Source: Pseudomonas botevensis
Lineage (GTDB): Bacteria; Pseudomonadota; Gammaproteobacteria; Pseudomonadales; Pseudomonadaceae
Direction of reading: 5' to 3'
DNA: 64,000 bases
Assembly (NCBI RefSeq): GCF_019145475.1
Contig: NZ_JAHTKI010000020.1
Coordinates: 1-64,000 of the forward strand
The position numbers and the translations under genes were made by a program. Of this stretch, positions 16,189 to 25,525 are shown piece after piece. Every line of letters starts with the position of its first letter. Position 1 is the stretch's first letter. The notes beneath the pieces are model-generated. The model searched no databases and was not told the DNA's origin. It saw only the letters and a program-made list of their open reading frames with translations.

Positions 16189-17142
16189 ATGAACAGCCGA
16201 CCGGAACAGCAGGGGATGGCGATCATCAGCGCCTTGCTGATTGCCGCCGTGGTGGCGGTGATTGCGGCGGGGATGCTGACTCGCCAGAGCGTGTCCACCC
16301 GTGCGCTGGAAGCCGAGCAACTGCGCGTGCAGGGTCGTTGGTTGCTGCTCGGCGGGCTGGAGCTCAGCCGCCAGTTGCTGTGGGACGCTCGCCAGCGCGA
16401 CCCGTTGACCCGACTCGATCAGCCGTGGGCGCAGCGTCTGCAAGCCCAGGGTTTCGACGGGCGGCTGGAGGACGAGCAGGGCAAGTTCAACCTGCGCAAC
16501 CTGGTGGCCAACGAACGGGTCGACGAGGCCCAGGTCGAGGCGTTTCAGCGTCTGTGTGAGCTGATCGGTGTCAGCGGCGCGTTGACCCAGCGCATCACGA
16601 CGCGGGTGATCGCCTCCTATCCTCATCTGCTGAACGCGCCCGTGGCAGACAAGAATCTGGCGAGCAGCAGTTTCGACAGCGGCCGTAGTACCTCGCCGGG
16701 GGCTTCGCGCAAACCGCAGCCGCCGAGCTTGCCGATGCTGCGCACCCTCGACGATCTGCGCAGTGTCGACGGGGTCAACGATGCGGTCATCGGTAAACTG
16801 GCTACCTACGTGACGGTGATCCCGGCCACCACCTGGCTCAATGGCAACACCGCCACGGCACCGGTGCTGGCGGCGTATGTGCCGGGGCTGTCACTGGAGC
16901 GCGCGCAGGCATTGATTAACGAGCGCGACGCCGGACGCTGGTTCATCAACCGGGGCGACTTCGTCAACCGCCTGCGCATGCCGCAACTGGACATGATCAC
17001 GGTCAAGGTCGGCATCACCAGCGAATGGTTTCGCCTGCGTGGCGAGGCCCGTCGCGAGCAGCGCCGGGTCAATCTCGATGCGTTGCTGCATCGCGGCGAA
17101 GACCGGTTGCCGCAAGTGATCTGGTCGCGGGTGGGTGTATGA
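16189..17142 (+). CDS. gspK: Type II secretion minor pseudopilin GspK (HxcX-like, 317 aa)
   Basis: The N-terminus QQGMAIISALLIAAVVAVIA is the GspK-type prepilin signal; as is usual for GspK, Glu at +5 is absent. The large alpha domain inserted in the pilin fold contains GKFNLRNLV and a helix-hairpin-helix-like part near LPMLRTLDDLRSVDGVND, with a second near PGLSLERAQALINERDAG. The length fits the family. GspK caps the pseudopilus tip with GspI and GspJ. Its stop overlaps the gspL start (ATGA at 17139). Confidence 0.9.
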   Translation: MNSRPEQQGMAIISALLIAAVVAVIAAGMLTRQSVSTRALEAEQLRVQGRWLLLGGLELSRQLLWDARQRDPLTRLDQPWAQRLQAQGFDGRLEDEQGKFNLRNLVANERVDEAQVEAFQRLCELIGVSGALTQRITTRVIASYPHLLNAPVADKNLASSSFDSGRSTSPGASRKPQPPSLPMLRTLDDLRSVDGVNDAVIGKLATYVTVIPATTWLNGNTATAPVLAAYVPGLSLERAQALINERDAGRWFINRGDFVNRLRMPQLDMITVKVGITSEWFRLRGEARREQRRVNLDALLHRGEDRLPQVIWSRVGV

Positions 17143-18305
17143 GCCAGTTGCGCGTGAGCCTGTCGCCACTGGCGCAGTTGAGCCCGGAGAGCGAATTGAG
17201 CTGCGTCTGGCTGGATCGCCAGGGCCAGGTGACGCGCGAAGAACGCCTGCGCCTGAACCAACTGCCGAAGCAGCCACTGGTGTGTTTTCTCCATCCCGCC
17301 GACAGCCTGCTGGCGAGTATCGACCTGCCACCCTTGCCGGCGAGCAAAACCACCGCCGCCGTGCAATGCGCGGCCCAGGCCTTGATGCTGGGTGACAGCA
17401 GCCAGATGCACATTGCCCATGGCCCGCGAGATGCGACGGGGCAGGTACGGATTGCCTGGCTCGCGCTGAAGGATCAGCAACAGCTGTTTCAGGTGTTGCA
17501 GCAAAACGGTCTGAGTGTGAAAGGCCTGTACCCGGCGGCCTATGGTTTGCCGGTGATGGCCGGTGGCGTCGGTTGCCGCCATGACGATCATCTGCTGTCG
17601 CGCGAAAGCCTCGATGCGGCGCAGGTGCAGCCGCTGATCGACGAGGACTGGTCGCTGGAGTCCGGCCTGCCGGTGAACTGGATCGGTGCAGCGGCGCCGG
17701 AGGGTGTGCAGTCGGTATTGGCCGACAACCAGCGCTGCGCCGGACCGCTACCGGGTTGGGGGCTGCACAACGGCATGCAATCCCACGGCAGCGAACATCG
17801 CGGCTGGGGCCGGGCACTGGGCTGCTGCGCGGTAGCGCTGGCGGTGTGGGTGATTGGCCTGAACCTGTACGCCGCCCGCGAGGCCGGTCAGGGCCAGCAA
17901 CTGAAGGTGCAGATGAGCCAACGGGTCAAACAGGCCTTTCCGGAATTGCCGGTGATCCTCAATCCGCTGCAACAGGCTCGCCAGCAATTGGCGGCGCGCA
18001 AAGAGGGAGCGGCGGACGATCCCGCGCAACTGTTCAAGCGACTGGTGTTGCAGGCCGGCAGCGGCATGCCGTTCATGGCTGGCAGCGTGGAGCGGCTGGT
18101 ATTCGCCGAGGGCACGTTGCAACTGACACAACTGGCCGATGCGCGGCGGGTGGGCGGCGACAAATCCTGGCAAGACACCCTGGCCCAGGCCGGCATCAGT
18201 GCCAGCGCCGACGACGGCGGCTGGACCTTGCGTCCTTCCGGGGACGTCAGCGCCGCAACCACTGACGCCGATGCCGACGACAGCAGCGGAGCAGAAGATG
18301 AATAA
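17139..18305 (+). CDS. gspL: Type II secretion inner-membrane platform protein GspL (HxcY-like, 388 aa)
   Basis: The start at 17139 (MSQLRVSLSPLAQL) is fixed by the four-base overlap with gspK. The cytoplasmic N-terminal part, about 220 residues, has the actin-like GspL pattern (LPPLPASKTTAAVQCAAQAL, and WLALKDQQQLFQVLQQNGL). A membrane span follows at about 226-246 (ALGCCAVALAVWVIGLNLYA), then a periplasmic ferredoxin-like tail. GspL recruits the ATPase GspE to the membrane and pairs with GspM. The acidic C-terminus (ADADDSSGAEDE) is a little unusual. It overlaps gspM by eight bases. Confidence 0.9.
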   Translation: MSQLRVSLSPLAQLSPESELSCVWLDRQGQVTREERLRLNQLPKQPLVCFLHPADSLLASIDLPPLPASKTTAAVQCAAQALMLGDSSQMHIAHGPRDATGQVRIAWLALKDQQQLFQVLQQNGLSVKGLYPAAYGLPVMAGGVGCRHDDHLLSRESLDAAQVQPLIDEDWSLESGLPVNWIGAAAPEGVQSVLADNQRCAGPLPGWGLHNGMQSHGSEHRGWGRALGCCAVALAVWVIGLNLYAAREAGQGQQLKVQMSQRVKQAFPELPVILNPLQQARQQLAARKEGAADDPAQLFKRLVLQAGSGMPFMAGSVERLVFAEGTLQLTQLADARRVGGDKSWQDTLAQAGISASADDGGWTLRPSGDVSAATTDADADDSSGAEDE

Positions 18306-18843
18306 CCCGTCGCTGGCGATGTATCGCGCCCGTTGGCAACATTTTTACAGTCAGGCGCGCACCCGTTGGCAGGCCCTTGCACTGCGGGAAAAACGCATGG
18401 TCGGCGGCATGGCCGTGGTTGTCGTCAGCCTGCTGGTGTGGGTCGCGTTGATCGAGCCACCGCTGAAAAAGATTGCCTACTGGCAAGCCGAAACGCCAAA
18501 GCTGCGGGCGCAGACCGAAGCGCTGGAGGTGCTGCTGCGCGAGGTCAACGTCAGACCGGACGGGCAGCACCTCGAACAAGCGCTGCAACAGACGCTGCAG
18601 GCCAGCGGCCTCAGCGGGCATTTTCAGCTCAAGCCTGCGCAGCCGGGCACTTGGGAGTTGAGCTTCGACGCGGCCCCGGCCGATGCCGTGCTCGACTGGC
18701 TGCTGAGCAATCCCGCGCAATTTTCGCTGCAAGTGGTCGAGGCCCGGTTGCAACGGGCCGACGCCACCACCGATGACACCGCCGGCACTCTGTCGGGCAC
18801 CGTTCGCATGGATCAGGCGCTGGGCGCTAAGGAAGCTTCATGA
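18298..18843 (+). CDS. gspM: Type II secretion platform protein GspM (HxcZ-like, 181 aa)
   Basis: ATG 18298 (MNNPSLAMYRARW) lies inside the end of gspL; longer frames upstream are shadows. A cytoplasmic N-terminus of about 35 residues is followed by a membrane span (MVGGMAVVVVSLLVWVALIE) and the typical coiled stretch after PPLKKIAYWQAETPKLRAQ, then a small ferredoxin-like periplasmic domain. The length is usual for GspM. The last four bases overlap the gspD start. Confidence 0.88.
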   Translation: MNNPSLAMYRARWQHFYSQARTRWQALALREKRMVGGMAVVVVSLLVWVALIEPPLKKIAYWQAETPKLRAQTEALEVLLREVNVRPDGQHLEQALQQTLQASGLSGHFQLKPAQPGTWELSFDAAPADAVLDWLLSNPAQFSLQVVEARLQRADATTDDTAGTLSGTVRMDQALGAKEAS

Positions 18844-21206
18844 AGGGGTCAGGATCCAAACGCATGGCGCTGCCGATGCTGTTGATGGCACTGAGCGCGT
18901 GCAGCACCACCACCGCGCCGAATCAACCGCCGTTGCTGGTCGACAGCGAACTTGGCCGGCCCTTGGGCAACACCCAGCGCAGTGGCGACGCGGTGCTGGA
19001 CCGCGAGCGCGCGCAAGCACAAGCCCGGCCGGCGCCCAAGCAACTGCACAACATCACCGAACGGGCGCGCAGTGGCGGGGCACGCGGCAGCGCATTGCCG
19101 GCCAATCCACTGGGCGATCAACCGGTGACGCTGAACTTCGTCGACGCCGACATTCAAGCGGTGGTGCGCGCATTGTCCCGCTCCACCGGGCAGCAGTTTC
19201 TGGTCGATCCTCGGGTCAAGGGCAACCTGACTCTCGTGTCCGAAGGGCAGGTGCCGGCGCGTCAGGCCTACGACATGCTGCTGGCGGCGCTGCGCATGCA
19301 GGGCTTCAGCGTGGTTGATGTCGGCGGCGTCGCCCAGGTGGTGCCGGAGGCGGACGCCAAGTTGCTCGGTGGGCCGATCTACAGCGCCGACAAACCGGCC
19401 GGCAACGGCATGCTCACCCGCACCTTTCGCCTGCAATACGAGAACGCGGTCAACCTGATTCCGGTGTTGCGTCCGATCGTGTCGCCGAACAATCCGATCA
19501 ACGCCTATCCGGGCAACAACACCATTGTCGTCACCGACTATGCCGAAAACCTGACGCGTGTCGCGCAACTGATTCAGGGCATCGACACGCCAAGCGCCAT
19601 TGACACCGACGTGGTGCAGATCCAGAACGGCATCGCCGCCGACATCGCGCCAATGGTCGCCGACCTGCTCGACGCGCCGGGCAATGATCCGACGCAGAAA
19701 ATCGCCGTGATCGGCGACCCGCGTTCCAACACCATCATCATTCGCGCCGGCAGCCCCGAGCGCACGGAGCTGGCGCGCAACCTGATCTACAAACTCGACA
19801 ACGCCCAGAGCAACCCGAGCAACCTGCATGTGGTGTACCTGCGCAACGCCCAGGCGGCGAAACTGGCCCAGGCCCTGCGTGGGTTGCTGACCGGCGAGAG
19901 CGACAGCGGCACCAGCGACAATGCGCGTTCGGTGCTCAGTTCAATGGGCAGCAGCAGCGGTTCCGGCGGTCAAAACGGTCAGAGCGGCACGCAAACCACT
20001 GGCACGACATCGACCGGTTCCAACGGCAACACCGGGGGCAGCTACGGCCAGACCGGCAACTCGACCAGCAGCAGCGGCAGCGCCCAAAGCAGCGAACAGA
20101 ACGTTGCCTTCAGCGCTGGCGGGGTGACGATCCAGGCCGACGCCACCACCAACACTTTGCTGATTTCCGCGCCGGAGCCGCTGTATCGCAGCCTGCGCGA
20201 AGTCATCGACCTGCTCGACCAGCGCCGCGCCCAGGTGGTGATCGAAAGCCTGATCGTCGAAGTCGGCGAGGACGACGCCAGCGAGTTCGGCGTGCAATGG
20301 CAGACCGGCAACCTCGGCGGCAACGGTGTGATTGGCGGAGCGAATCTTGGCGGGTCCGGGATCAATACCAATGGCAAGACCAGCATCGACGTGCTGCCGC
20401 AAGGCTTGAACCTTGGTTACGTCAACGGCACGGTGGACATCCCCGGCATCGGCAAGATCCTCGACCTCAAAGTGCTGGCCCGGGCCTTGAAGAGCAAGGG
20501 CGGCACCAACGTGCTGTCGACGCCGAACCTGCTGACCCTGGACAACGAAGCGGCGAGCATTTTTGTCGGCCAGACCATTCCGTTTGTCAGCGGCAGCTAC
20601 GTCACCGGCGGCGGGGGCACCAGCAACAACCCGTTCCAGACCGTGACCCGTGAAGAGGTCGGCCTGAAGCTCAATGTGCGGCCGCAGATTTCCGAGGGCG
20701 GCACGGTCAAGCTCGACATCTATCAGGAAGTCAGCAGCATCGACGAGCGCGCTTCCGCTGCCGCCACCTCGGCGGGGATCGTCACCAGCAAACGTGCGAT
20801 CGATACCAGCATCCTGCTCGACGATGGCCAGATCATGGTGCTCGGCGGCCTGTTGCAGGACGGCTACAGCCAGAGCAACGATGCGGTGCCCTGGCTGTCG
20901 ACCCTCCCCGGCATCGGCGCGCTGTTTCGCAACGAACGCCGTTCGATCACCAAGACCAACCTGATGGTGTTCCTGCGCCCGTACATCATTCGCGACAGCG
21001 AAGCGGGGCGCAGCATCACCCTCAATCGCTACGACTTCATGCGCCGCGCCCAAGGCGGCCTGCAACCGGAACGCAGTTGGGCGATGCCGGACATGCAGGC
21101 GCCGCAATTGCCGAGCGCGGCGCAAGGTGTACCGGCACCGAACGCCGTTTCCGGCCCGCGCGCGACGATCAAAGCGGTGCCGCTCGAGCCAGGGCCACGG
21201 TTATGA
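18840..21206 (+). CDS. gspD: Type II liposecretin GspD (HxcQ-like, 788 aa)
   Basis: The signal peptide ends in the lipobox L18-S19-A20-C21, so the mature protein should begin with a lipidated Cys; Ser at +2 favours outer-membrane sorting. This is the distinctive feature of HxcQ, a secretin that pilots itself without a GspS lipoprotein. The N0 domain is at about 96-175 (VTLNFVDADIQAVVRAL), and N1-N3 follow, N3 carrying a long Gly/Ser/Thr-rich loop (about 360-420). The secretin core starts near VVIESLIVEVGEDDASEFGV and contains LSTPNLLTLDNEAASIFVGQ, VGLKLNVRPQISEGG and ILLDDGQIMVLGGLLQ. It forms the outer-membrane channel. It overlaps gspE by four bases. Confidence 0.93.
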   Translation: MKGSGSKRMALPMLLMALSACSTTTAPNQPPLLVDSELGRPLGNTQRSGDAVLDRERAQAQARPAPKQLHNITERARSGGARGSALPANPLGDQPVTLNFVDADIQAVVRALSRSTGQQFLVDPRVKGNLTLVSEGQVPARQAYDMLLAALRMQGFSVVDVGGVAQVVPEADAKLLGGPIYSADKPAGNGMLTRTFRLQYENAVNLIPVLRPIVSPNNPINAYPGNNTIVVTDYAENLTRVAQLIQGIDTPSAIDTDVVQIQNGIAADIAPMVADLLDAPGNDPTQKIAVIGDPRSNTIIIRAGSPERTELARNLIYKLDNAQSNPSNLHVVYLRNAQAAKLAQALRGLLTGESDSGTSDNARSVLSSMGSSSGSGGQNGQSGTQTTGTTSTGSNGNTGGSYGQTGNSTSSSGSAQSSEQNVAFSAGGVTIQADATTNTLLISAPEPLYRSLREVIDLLDQRRAQVVIESLIVEVGEDDASEFGVQWQTGNLGGNGVIGGANLGGSGINTNGKTSIDVLPQGLNLGYVNGTVDIPGIGKILDLKVLARALKSKGGTNVLSTPNLLTLDNEAASIFVGQTIPFVSGSYVTGGGGTSNNPFQTVTREEVGLKLNVRPQISEGGTVKLDIYQEVSSIDERASAAATSAGIVTSKRAIDTSILLDDGQIMVLGGLLQDGYSQSNDAVPWLSTLPGIGALFRNERRSITKTNLMVFLRPYIIRDSEAGRSITLNRYDFMRRAQGGLQPERSWAMPDMQAPQLPSAAQGVPAPNAVSGPRATIKAVPLEPGPRL

Positions 21207-22609
21207 GCAGCCTGCCGTACGCCTGGGCCAAGGCCCAACGCATTCTGCTGTGCGACGGCGTGCTGACGGTGTGCCCGTCGACGCCGGGCTGGTCGATCAG
21301 CGAGGTGCGCCGACAGTTCGGCCCGACGCAGCTTGCGCGGGTGCGGGATGACGAACTCGATGGCCTGCTCGCCAGTGCCTACGCCGATACCGGCAGCGCG
21401 GCGGCGGTGGTCGGGGCGGCGGAGAACGAAGTCGACCTCGATCGCCTGATGCAGGACATGCCGGAAATCACCGACCTGCTCGACACCCAGGACGGTGCGC
21501 CGGTGATTCGCATGATCAATGCCTTGCTCACCCAGGCCGCGCGGGACGAGGCCAGCGACATTCACATCGAGCCGTTCGAAACCCATTCGGTGGTGCGCTA
21601 TCGGGTCGACGGCACCCTGCGTGACGTGGTGTCGCCGCGCAAGGCGTTGCACGGCGCGCTGGTGTCGCGGATCAAGATCATGGCCCAGCTCGATATCGCT
21701 GAAAAGCGCCTGCCTCAGGACGGGCGTATTGCGTTGCGGGTGGCCGGGCGGCCGATCGACATTCGGGTGTCGACGGTGCCCACCGGTCATGGCGAACGGG
21801 TGGTGATGCGTCTGCTCGACAAACAGGCCGGACGCCTGCAACTGGAAACCCTGGGCATGGACGCGCAGGTGTTGGCCAAACTCGACAACCTGATCCGCCA
21901 GCCTCACGGCATCGTGCTGGTCACCGGCCCCACCGGCAGCGGCAAGACCACCAGCCTCTACGCGGCGCTGGCACGACTCGACGCCAGCACCAGCAACATC
22001 CTCACCGTGGAAGACCCGGTGGAATACGACCTGCCGGGGATCAGCCAGATTCAGGTCAACGCCAAGATCGACATGACTTTCGCCCTGGCGCTGCGGGCGA
22101 TTCTGCGTCAGGACCCGGACATCATCATGATCGGCGAGATCCGTGACCTGGAAACCGCACAAATCGCGGTGCAGGCGTCGCTGACCGGTCACCTGGTACT
22201 GGCGACGCTGCACACCAACGACGCGGTGTCGGCGGTCAACCGCTTGATCGACATGGGCGTCGAACCGTTTCTGCTGGCCTCGTCGATGCTCGGTGTCCTC
22301 GCGCAACGGCTGGTGCGACGGCTGTGCAATCAATGCAAACAGGAAGATCCGGCGACGCCGGGGACGTGGCGTCCGGTCGGTTGCGCGGCGTGCAATCACA
22401 CCGGCTACAGCGGTCGCACCGGCATTCATGAGCTGTTCTGCATTGACGACGACATCCGCACCTTGATTCACAACGGGGCAGGGGAGCAGGCCTTGCGCGC
22501 GGCAGCGCAGCAGGCCGGGATGTTCAGCCTGCGCGAGGACGGTGAGCGCTGGATCCGCAGCGGCGCCACGGCCCCTGAAGAAATCCTGCGCGTGACACGG
22601 GACGCCTGA
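21203..22609 (+). CDS. gspE: Type II secretion ATPase GspE (HxcR-like, 468 aa)
   Basis: The start at 21203 (MSSLPYAWAKAQ) is set by the ATGA overlap with gspD; the open frame further upstream is a shadow. The hexameric cytoplasmic ATPase that drives the pseudopilus shows Walker A GPTGSGKTTSLYA (about 243-255), an Asp box (TVEDPVEYDLPGISQIQVN), Walker B DPDIIMIGEIRD, and a His box (GHLVLATLHTNDA). A zinc-binding module CNQC...CAAC precedes HTGYSGRTGIHE. All catalytic signatures are intact. Confidence 0.94.
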   Translation: MSSLPYAWAKAQRILLCDGVLTVCPSTPGWSISEVRRQFGPTQLARVRDDELDGLLASAYADTGSAAAVVGAAENEVDLDRLMQDMPEITDLLDTQDGAPVIRMINALLTQAARDEASDIHIEPFETHSVVRYRVDGTLRDVVSPRKALHGALVSRIKIMAQLDIAEKRLPQDGRIALRVAGRPIDIRVSTVPTGHGERVVMRLLDKQAGRLQLETLGMDAQVLAKLDNLIRQPHGIVLVTGPTGSGKTTSLYAALARLDASTSNILTVEDPVEYDLPGISQIQVNAKIDMTFALALRAILRQDPDIIMIGEIRDLETAQIAVQASLTGHLVLATLHTNDAVSAVNRLIDMGVEPFLLASSMLGVLAQRLVRRLCNQCKQEDPATPGTWRPVGCAACNHTGYSGRTGIHELFCIDDDIRTLIHNGAGEQALRAAAQQAGMFSLREDGERWIRSGATAPEEILRVTRDA

Positions 22610-23820
22610 TGAATCGCTATCGTTTTGAAGCCGCCGACGCCAGCGGCAAGATCGAAACCGGGCATCTGGAGGCGGACAGCCAGGGCGCGGCGTTCGGCGT
22701 GTTGCGCGGCCGTGGTCTGACGGCGTTGTCGGTGCAACAGGAAAGCAGTGTCGCCCACAGCGCCGGGGGTGGATTGTTCAGCGCCAGGCTCTCGGACAAC
22801 GATCTGGCCTGGGCCACCCGGCAACTGGCAAGCCTGCTCGGCGCCAGCCTGCCACTGGAAGCCGCGCTGAGCGCCACGGTCGAACAGGCGGAAAAAAAGC
22901 ACATCGCCAATACCCTCAGTGCGGTGCGTGCCGATGTGCGCAGCGGCATGCGCCTGGCCGAAGCACTGGCGGCGCGGCCTCGGGACTTTCCCGACATCTA
23001 CCGCGCACTGATCGCGGCGGGGGAAGAGTCCGGCGATCTGGCGCAGGTGATGGAGCGGCTGGCGGACTACATCGAGGAGCGCAACAACCTGCGCGGCAAG
23101 ATTCTCACCGCGTTTATCTACCCCGGCGTGGTCGGGCTGGTGTCGATCGGCATCGTGATTTTTTTGCTCAGCTACGTGGTGCCGCAGGTGGTGAGTGCGT
23201 TTTCCCAGGCACGCCAGGATCTGCCGGGGCTGACCCTGGCGATGCTTACTGCCAGTGATTTTATCCGCGCCTGGGGCTGGTTGTGTGCCGGGCTCATGGC
23301 CGGGGCGTTCTGGAGCTGGCGTCTGTATCTGCGCAATCCGGCGGCGCGGCTGAGCTGGCATCACCGGCTGCTGCGATTGCCATTGTTCGGGCGCTTCATT
23401 CTCGGTCTGAACACCGCGCGTTTCGCTTCGACCCTGGCGATTCTCGGCGGTGCCGGGGTGCCGTTGTTGCGTGCGCTGGAGGCGGCGCGCCAGACCCTGT
23501 CCAACGACCGTCTGAGCCTGAGCGTCAGCGAGGCCACGGCCAAGGTCCGCGAAGGGGTGAACCTGGCGGCGGCGCTGCGGGTGGAGAACGTGTTTCCACC
23601 GGTGCTGATTCACTTGATCGCCAGCGGCGAGAAAACCGGCGCACTGCCGCCGATGCTCGAGCGCGCGGCGCAAACCCTGTCCCGCGACATCGAGCGGCGG
23701 GCGATGGGCATGACCGCGTTGCTCGAACCCTTGATGATTGTGGTGATGGGCGGGGTGGTGCTGGTGATCGTGATGGCGGTGCTGTTGCCGATCATCGAGA
23801 TCAACCAGTTGGTGCAATAG
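22609..23820 (+). CDS. gspF: Type II secretion platform protein GspF (HxcS-like, 403 aa)
   Basis: A polytopic inner-membrane protein with two homologous cytoplasmic helical bundles (LAWATRQLASLLGASLPLEA, and FASTLAILGGAGVPLLRALE), each followed by membrane segments (ILTAFIYPGVVGLVSIGIVI; a third near LEPLMIVVMGGVVLVIVMAV). Length and organisation match GspF/HxcS. The start shares one base with the gspE stop (TGATG). It is the last gene of the operon; a terminator follows at 24062. Confidence 0.93.
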   Translation: MNRYRFEAADASGKIETGHLEADSQGAAFGVLRGRGLTALSVQQESSVAHSAGGGLFSARLSDNDLAWATRQLASLLGASLPLEAALSATVEQAEKKHIANTLSAVRADVRSGMRLAEALAARPRDFPDIYRALIAAGEESGDLAQVMERLADYIEERNNLRGKILTAFIYPGVVGLVSIGIVIFLLSYVVPQVVSAFSQARQDLPGLTLAMLTASDFIRAWGWLCAGLMAGAFWSWRLYLRNPAARLSWHHRLLRLPLFGRFILGLNTARFASTLAILGGAGVPLLRALEAARQTLSNDRLSLSVSEATAKVREGVNLAAALRVENVFPPVLIHLIASGEKTGALPPMLERAAQTLSRDIERRAMGMTALLEPLMIVVMGGVVLVIVMAVLLPIIEINQLVQ

Positions 23821-23842
23821 TCACCTCGAAGTGTCCCTCGTG

Positions 23843-23880
23843 GGAGCCGGCCCGCCCGCGAAGAGGTCGGCCCCAACAAT
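23843..23880 (+). repeat. REP-like sequence downstream of gspF
   Basis: GTGGGAGCCGGCCCGCCCGC followed by GAAGAGGTCGGCCCC resembles the fluorescens REP core (GTGGGAGCGGGCTTGCTCGC) with several substitutions. The rest of the gap up to 24228 shows only the terminator at 24062 and the leader of the next gene. Confidence 0.5.
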
Positions 23881-24061
23881 AAATTCCGCAAATTTTTTCA
23901 CCCGCCGGGCATCACCCGAGTGCCGTCCCAGCCATCCTCGGGTTCTCCTTTCTGTCATCTGCGACGGCCCTTCAACGGCTCCAGCCCGTTTCGCCGCAAA
24001 GCCCGGTCCAGACAGGCCCGAGCGGCCGCGAAACACCCGAGAAAATCGCCTTGAAATCAGC

Positions 24062-24082
24062 CCTCGGCTCCCGAGGTTTTTT
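24062..24082 (+). terminator. Rho-independent terminator
   Basis: CCTCGG, loop CTC, CCGAGG, then six T. It probably ends the gspG-F operon, about 240 bases after gspF. Confidence 0.75.
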
Positions 24083-24228
24083 CCTTTATCTGTCACCGGA
24101 AACTGCGAATTTCTCAGTGCGACTCAACCACGGACCCCGCTTGCGAAGGTCAGCGGTGAGTCCTCCCAGTGTCATGCAAGAAACCTGAAACCCTCAGTCC
24201 ACAACCTGTGTTGAAAAGGAGATTCTTC

Positions 24229-25335
24229 ATGTTCAAGCGCACTCTGATCGCCGCCTCACTGACCATCGCTGCTTTGTCTTGCGCCCAGGCCATGGCCGCT
24301 AACGTAACCGGTGGTGGCGCGACTCTGCCTGCCGCTCTGTACAAAGGCTCTGCCAACAGCATCCTGCCTGCCAACTTCAGCTACCTGGGCACCGGTAGCG
24401 GCACTGGCAAGTCCGCTTTCCTGACCAACAACTCGGCACTGTTCAACACCACCGGCACCGTTCACTTCGCCGGTAGCGACTCGATCCTCAGCGCCACTGA
24501 AATCAGCACCTACAACGGCGCCTTCGGTGCTTCGTACGGCCCGCTGATCCAACTGCCATCGGTGGCCACTTCGGTTGCCATCCCTTACAAGAAAACCGGT
24601 CAAACCGCGCTGAACCTGACCAGCGCCCAACTGTGCGACGTGTTCTCGGGCACCGTCACCAAGTGGGGTCCGCTGCTGGGCACTTCTGACAACACCGACA
24701 TCCGCGTCGTGTACCGCAACGTTTCCAGCGGCACCACCGAGATCCTCAGCCGTCACCTGGCGTCGATCTGCCCAACCAAGTTCACCGTCAACTCCACCTT
24801 CACCAACGCACGTCTGCCAGCCGGTTCCGCGCTGCCATCCAACTGGGTAGGCGTGGCTGATACCTCCGCCGTTGCCTCGACCGTGAACGCGGTTGACGGT
24901 TCGATCGGTTATGTCGGTCCGGACGGTGTCAACGCTTCGAGCAACGCTGTGGTTGCCCGCGTCAACGGTGTTCAGCCGACCACCGCCAACGTGACCGCCG
25001 CGCTGTCGACCGCTCCACTGCCAACCGCACCCGCCAACCCGGCTCAGTGGGCACCAGTGGTTGCCAATCCTTCGACCGGCTACCCGATCTCTGCCTACAC
25101 CAACTTCATCTTCGGCCAGTGCTACAAGGATGCAACCGTGGCGGCTGACGTGAAGGCCTTCCTGACCCAGCACTACAGCGTGCCAGGCAACACCGTCGCT
25201 ACCGTGGCTCACGGCTTCAGCGTGGTTCCGACCAACTGGAAAAATGCTGTAACCGCCAACTTCGTCACCAACTCCACCGGCAACAAGCTGGACATCAACA
25301 ACGCCAGCGTCTGCAACACCATCGGCCGTCCATAA
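24229..25335 (+). CDS. DING-family phosphate-binding protein (368 aa)
   Basis: ATG 24229 follows AAAAGGAG. The signal peptide MFKRTLIAASLTIAALSCAQ ends at AMA, giving a mature start ANVTGGGATLPAAL, close to the eponymous DINGGGATLP. Phosphate-binding loops of the PstS fold are visible (GTGSGTGKSAFLTNN, FAGSDSILSA, VSSGTTEIL). Four Cys in the mature chain (LCDVFSG, SICPTK, GQCYKD, SVCNTIG) could form the two disulfides of DING proteins. Known: P. fluorescens DING proteins bind phosphate tightly, and in P. aeruginosa DING/Lap genes sit beside hxc and depend on it for secretion. That this one is an Hxc substrate is inference from its position. A strong terminator follows. Confidence 0.88.
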   Translation: MFKRTLIAASLTIAALSCAQAMAANVTGGGATLPAALYKGSANSILPANFSYLGTGSGTGKSAFLTNNSALFNTTGTVHFAGSDSILSATEISTYNGAFGASYGPLIQLPSVATSVAIPYKKTGQTALNLTSAQLCDVFSGTVTKWGPLLGTSDNTDIRVVYRNVSSGTTEILSRHLASICPTKFTVNSTFTNARLPAGSALPSNWVGVADTSAVASTVNAVDGSIGYVGPDGVNASSNAVVARVNGVQPTTANVTAALSTAPLPTAPANPAQWAPVVANPSTGYPISAYTNFIFGQCYKDATVAADVKAFLTQHYSVPGNTVATVAHGFSVVPTNWKNAVTANFVTNSTGNKLDINNASVCNTIGRP

Positions 25336-25361
25336 GCGTCACGATTCACCCCGCCGTACCG

Positions 25362-25396
25362 ATGGCAGCCCCTTTTGGGGCTGCCATTTTTTTTTG
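25362..25396 (+). terminator. Strong Rho-independent terminator
   Basis: ATGGCAGCCCC, loop TTTT, GGGGCTGCCAT, then nine or more T: an eleven-base perfect stem. It ends the DING gene. Confidence 0.95.
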
Positions 25397-25481
25397 CCGC
25401 GGCGCGCCGTTACACCGCCATCGTGAAGTTTGTGTGACATCCGTTCGGTCGCGCGCCTCGCCAACCGCCTATGTCGTAACA

Positions 25482-25501
25482 GCAGGTTGTTGCCGACCTG
25501 C
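25482..25501 (+). promoter_or_regulatory. Leader hairpin before the PdtA-like gene
   Basis: GCAGGT and ACCTGC enclose eight bases, ending ten bases before the AAGGA ribosome-binding site of the gene at 25526. It may affect translation; the role is unproven. Confidence 0.35.
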
Positions 25502-25525
25502 GGCCAACAAAAGGATCTCGTAGTG

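Noticed and set aside
25421..25440. Pho-box-like sequence (minus strand ATGTCAC-4-ACTTCAC) before the PdtA-like gene, and CTGTCAC at 24090 before the DING gene
   Set aside because: The second half-sites fit the consensus poorly and the first is in the wrong orientation; phosphate control is plausible by synteny but not shown here.
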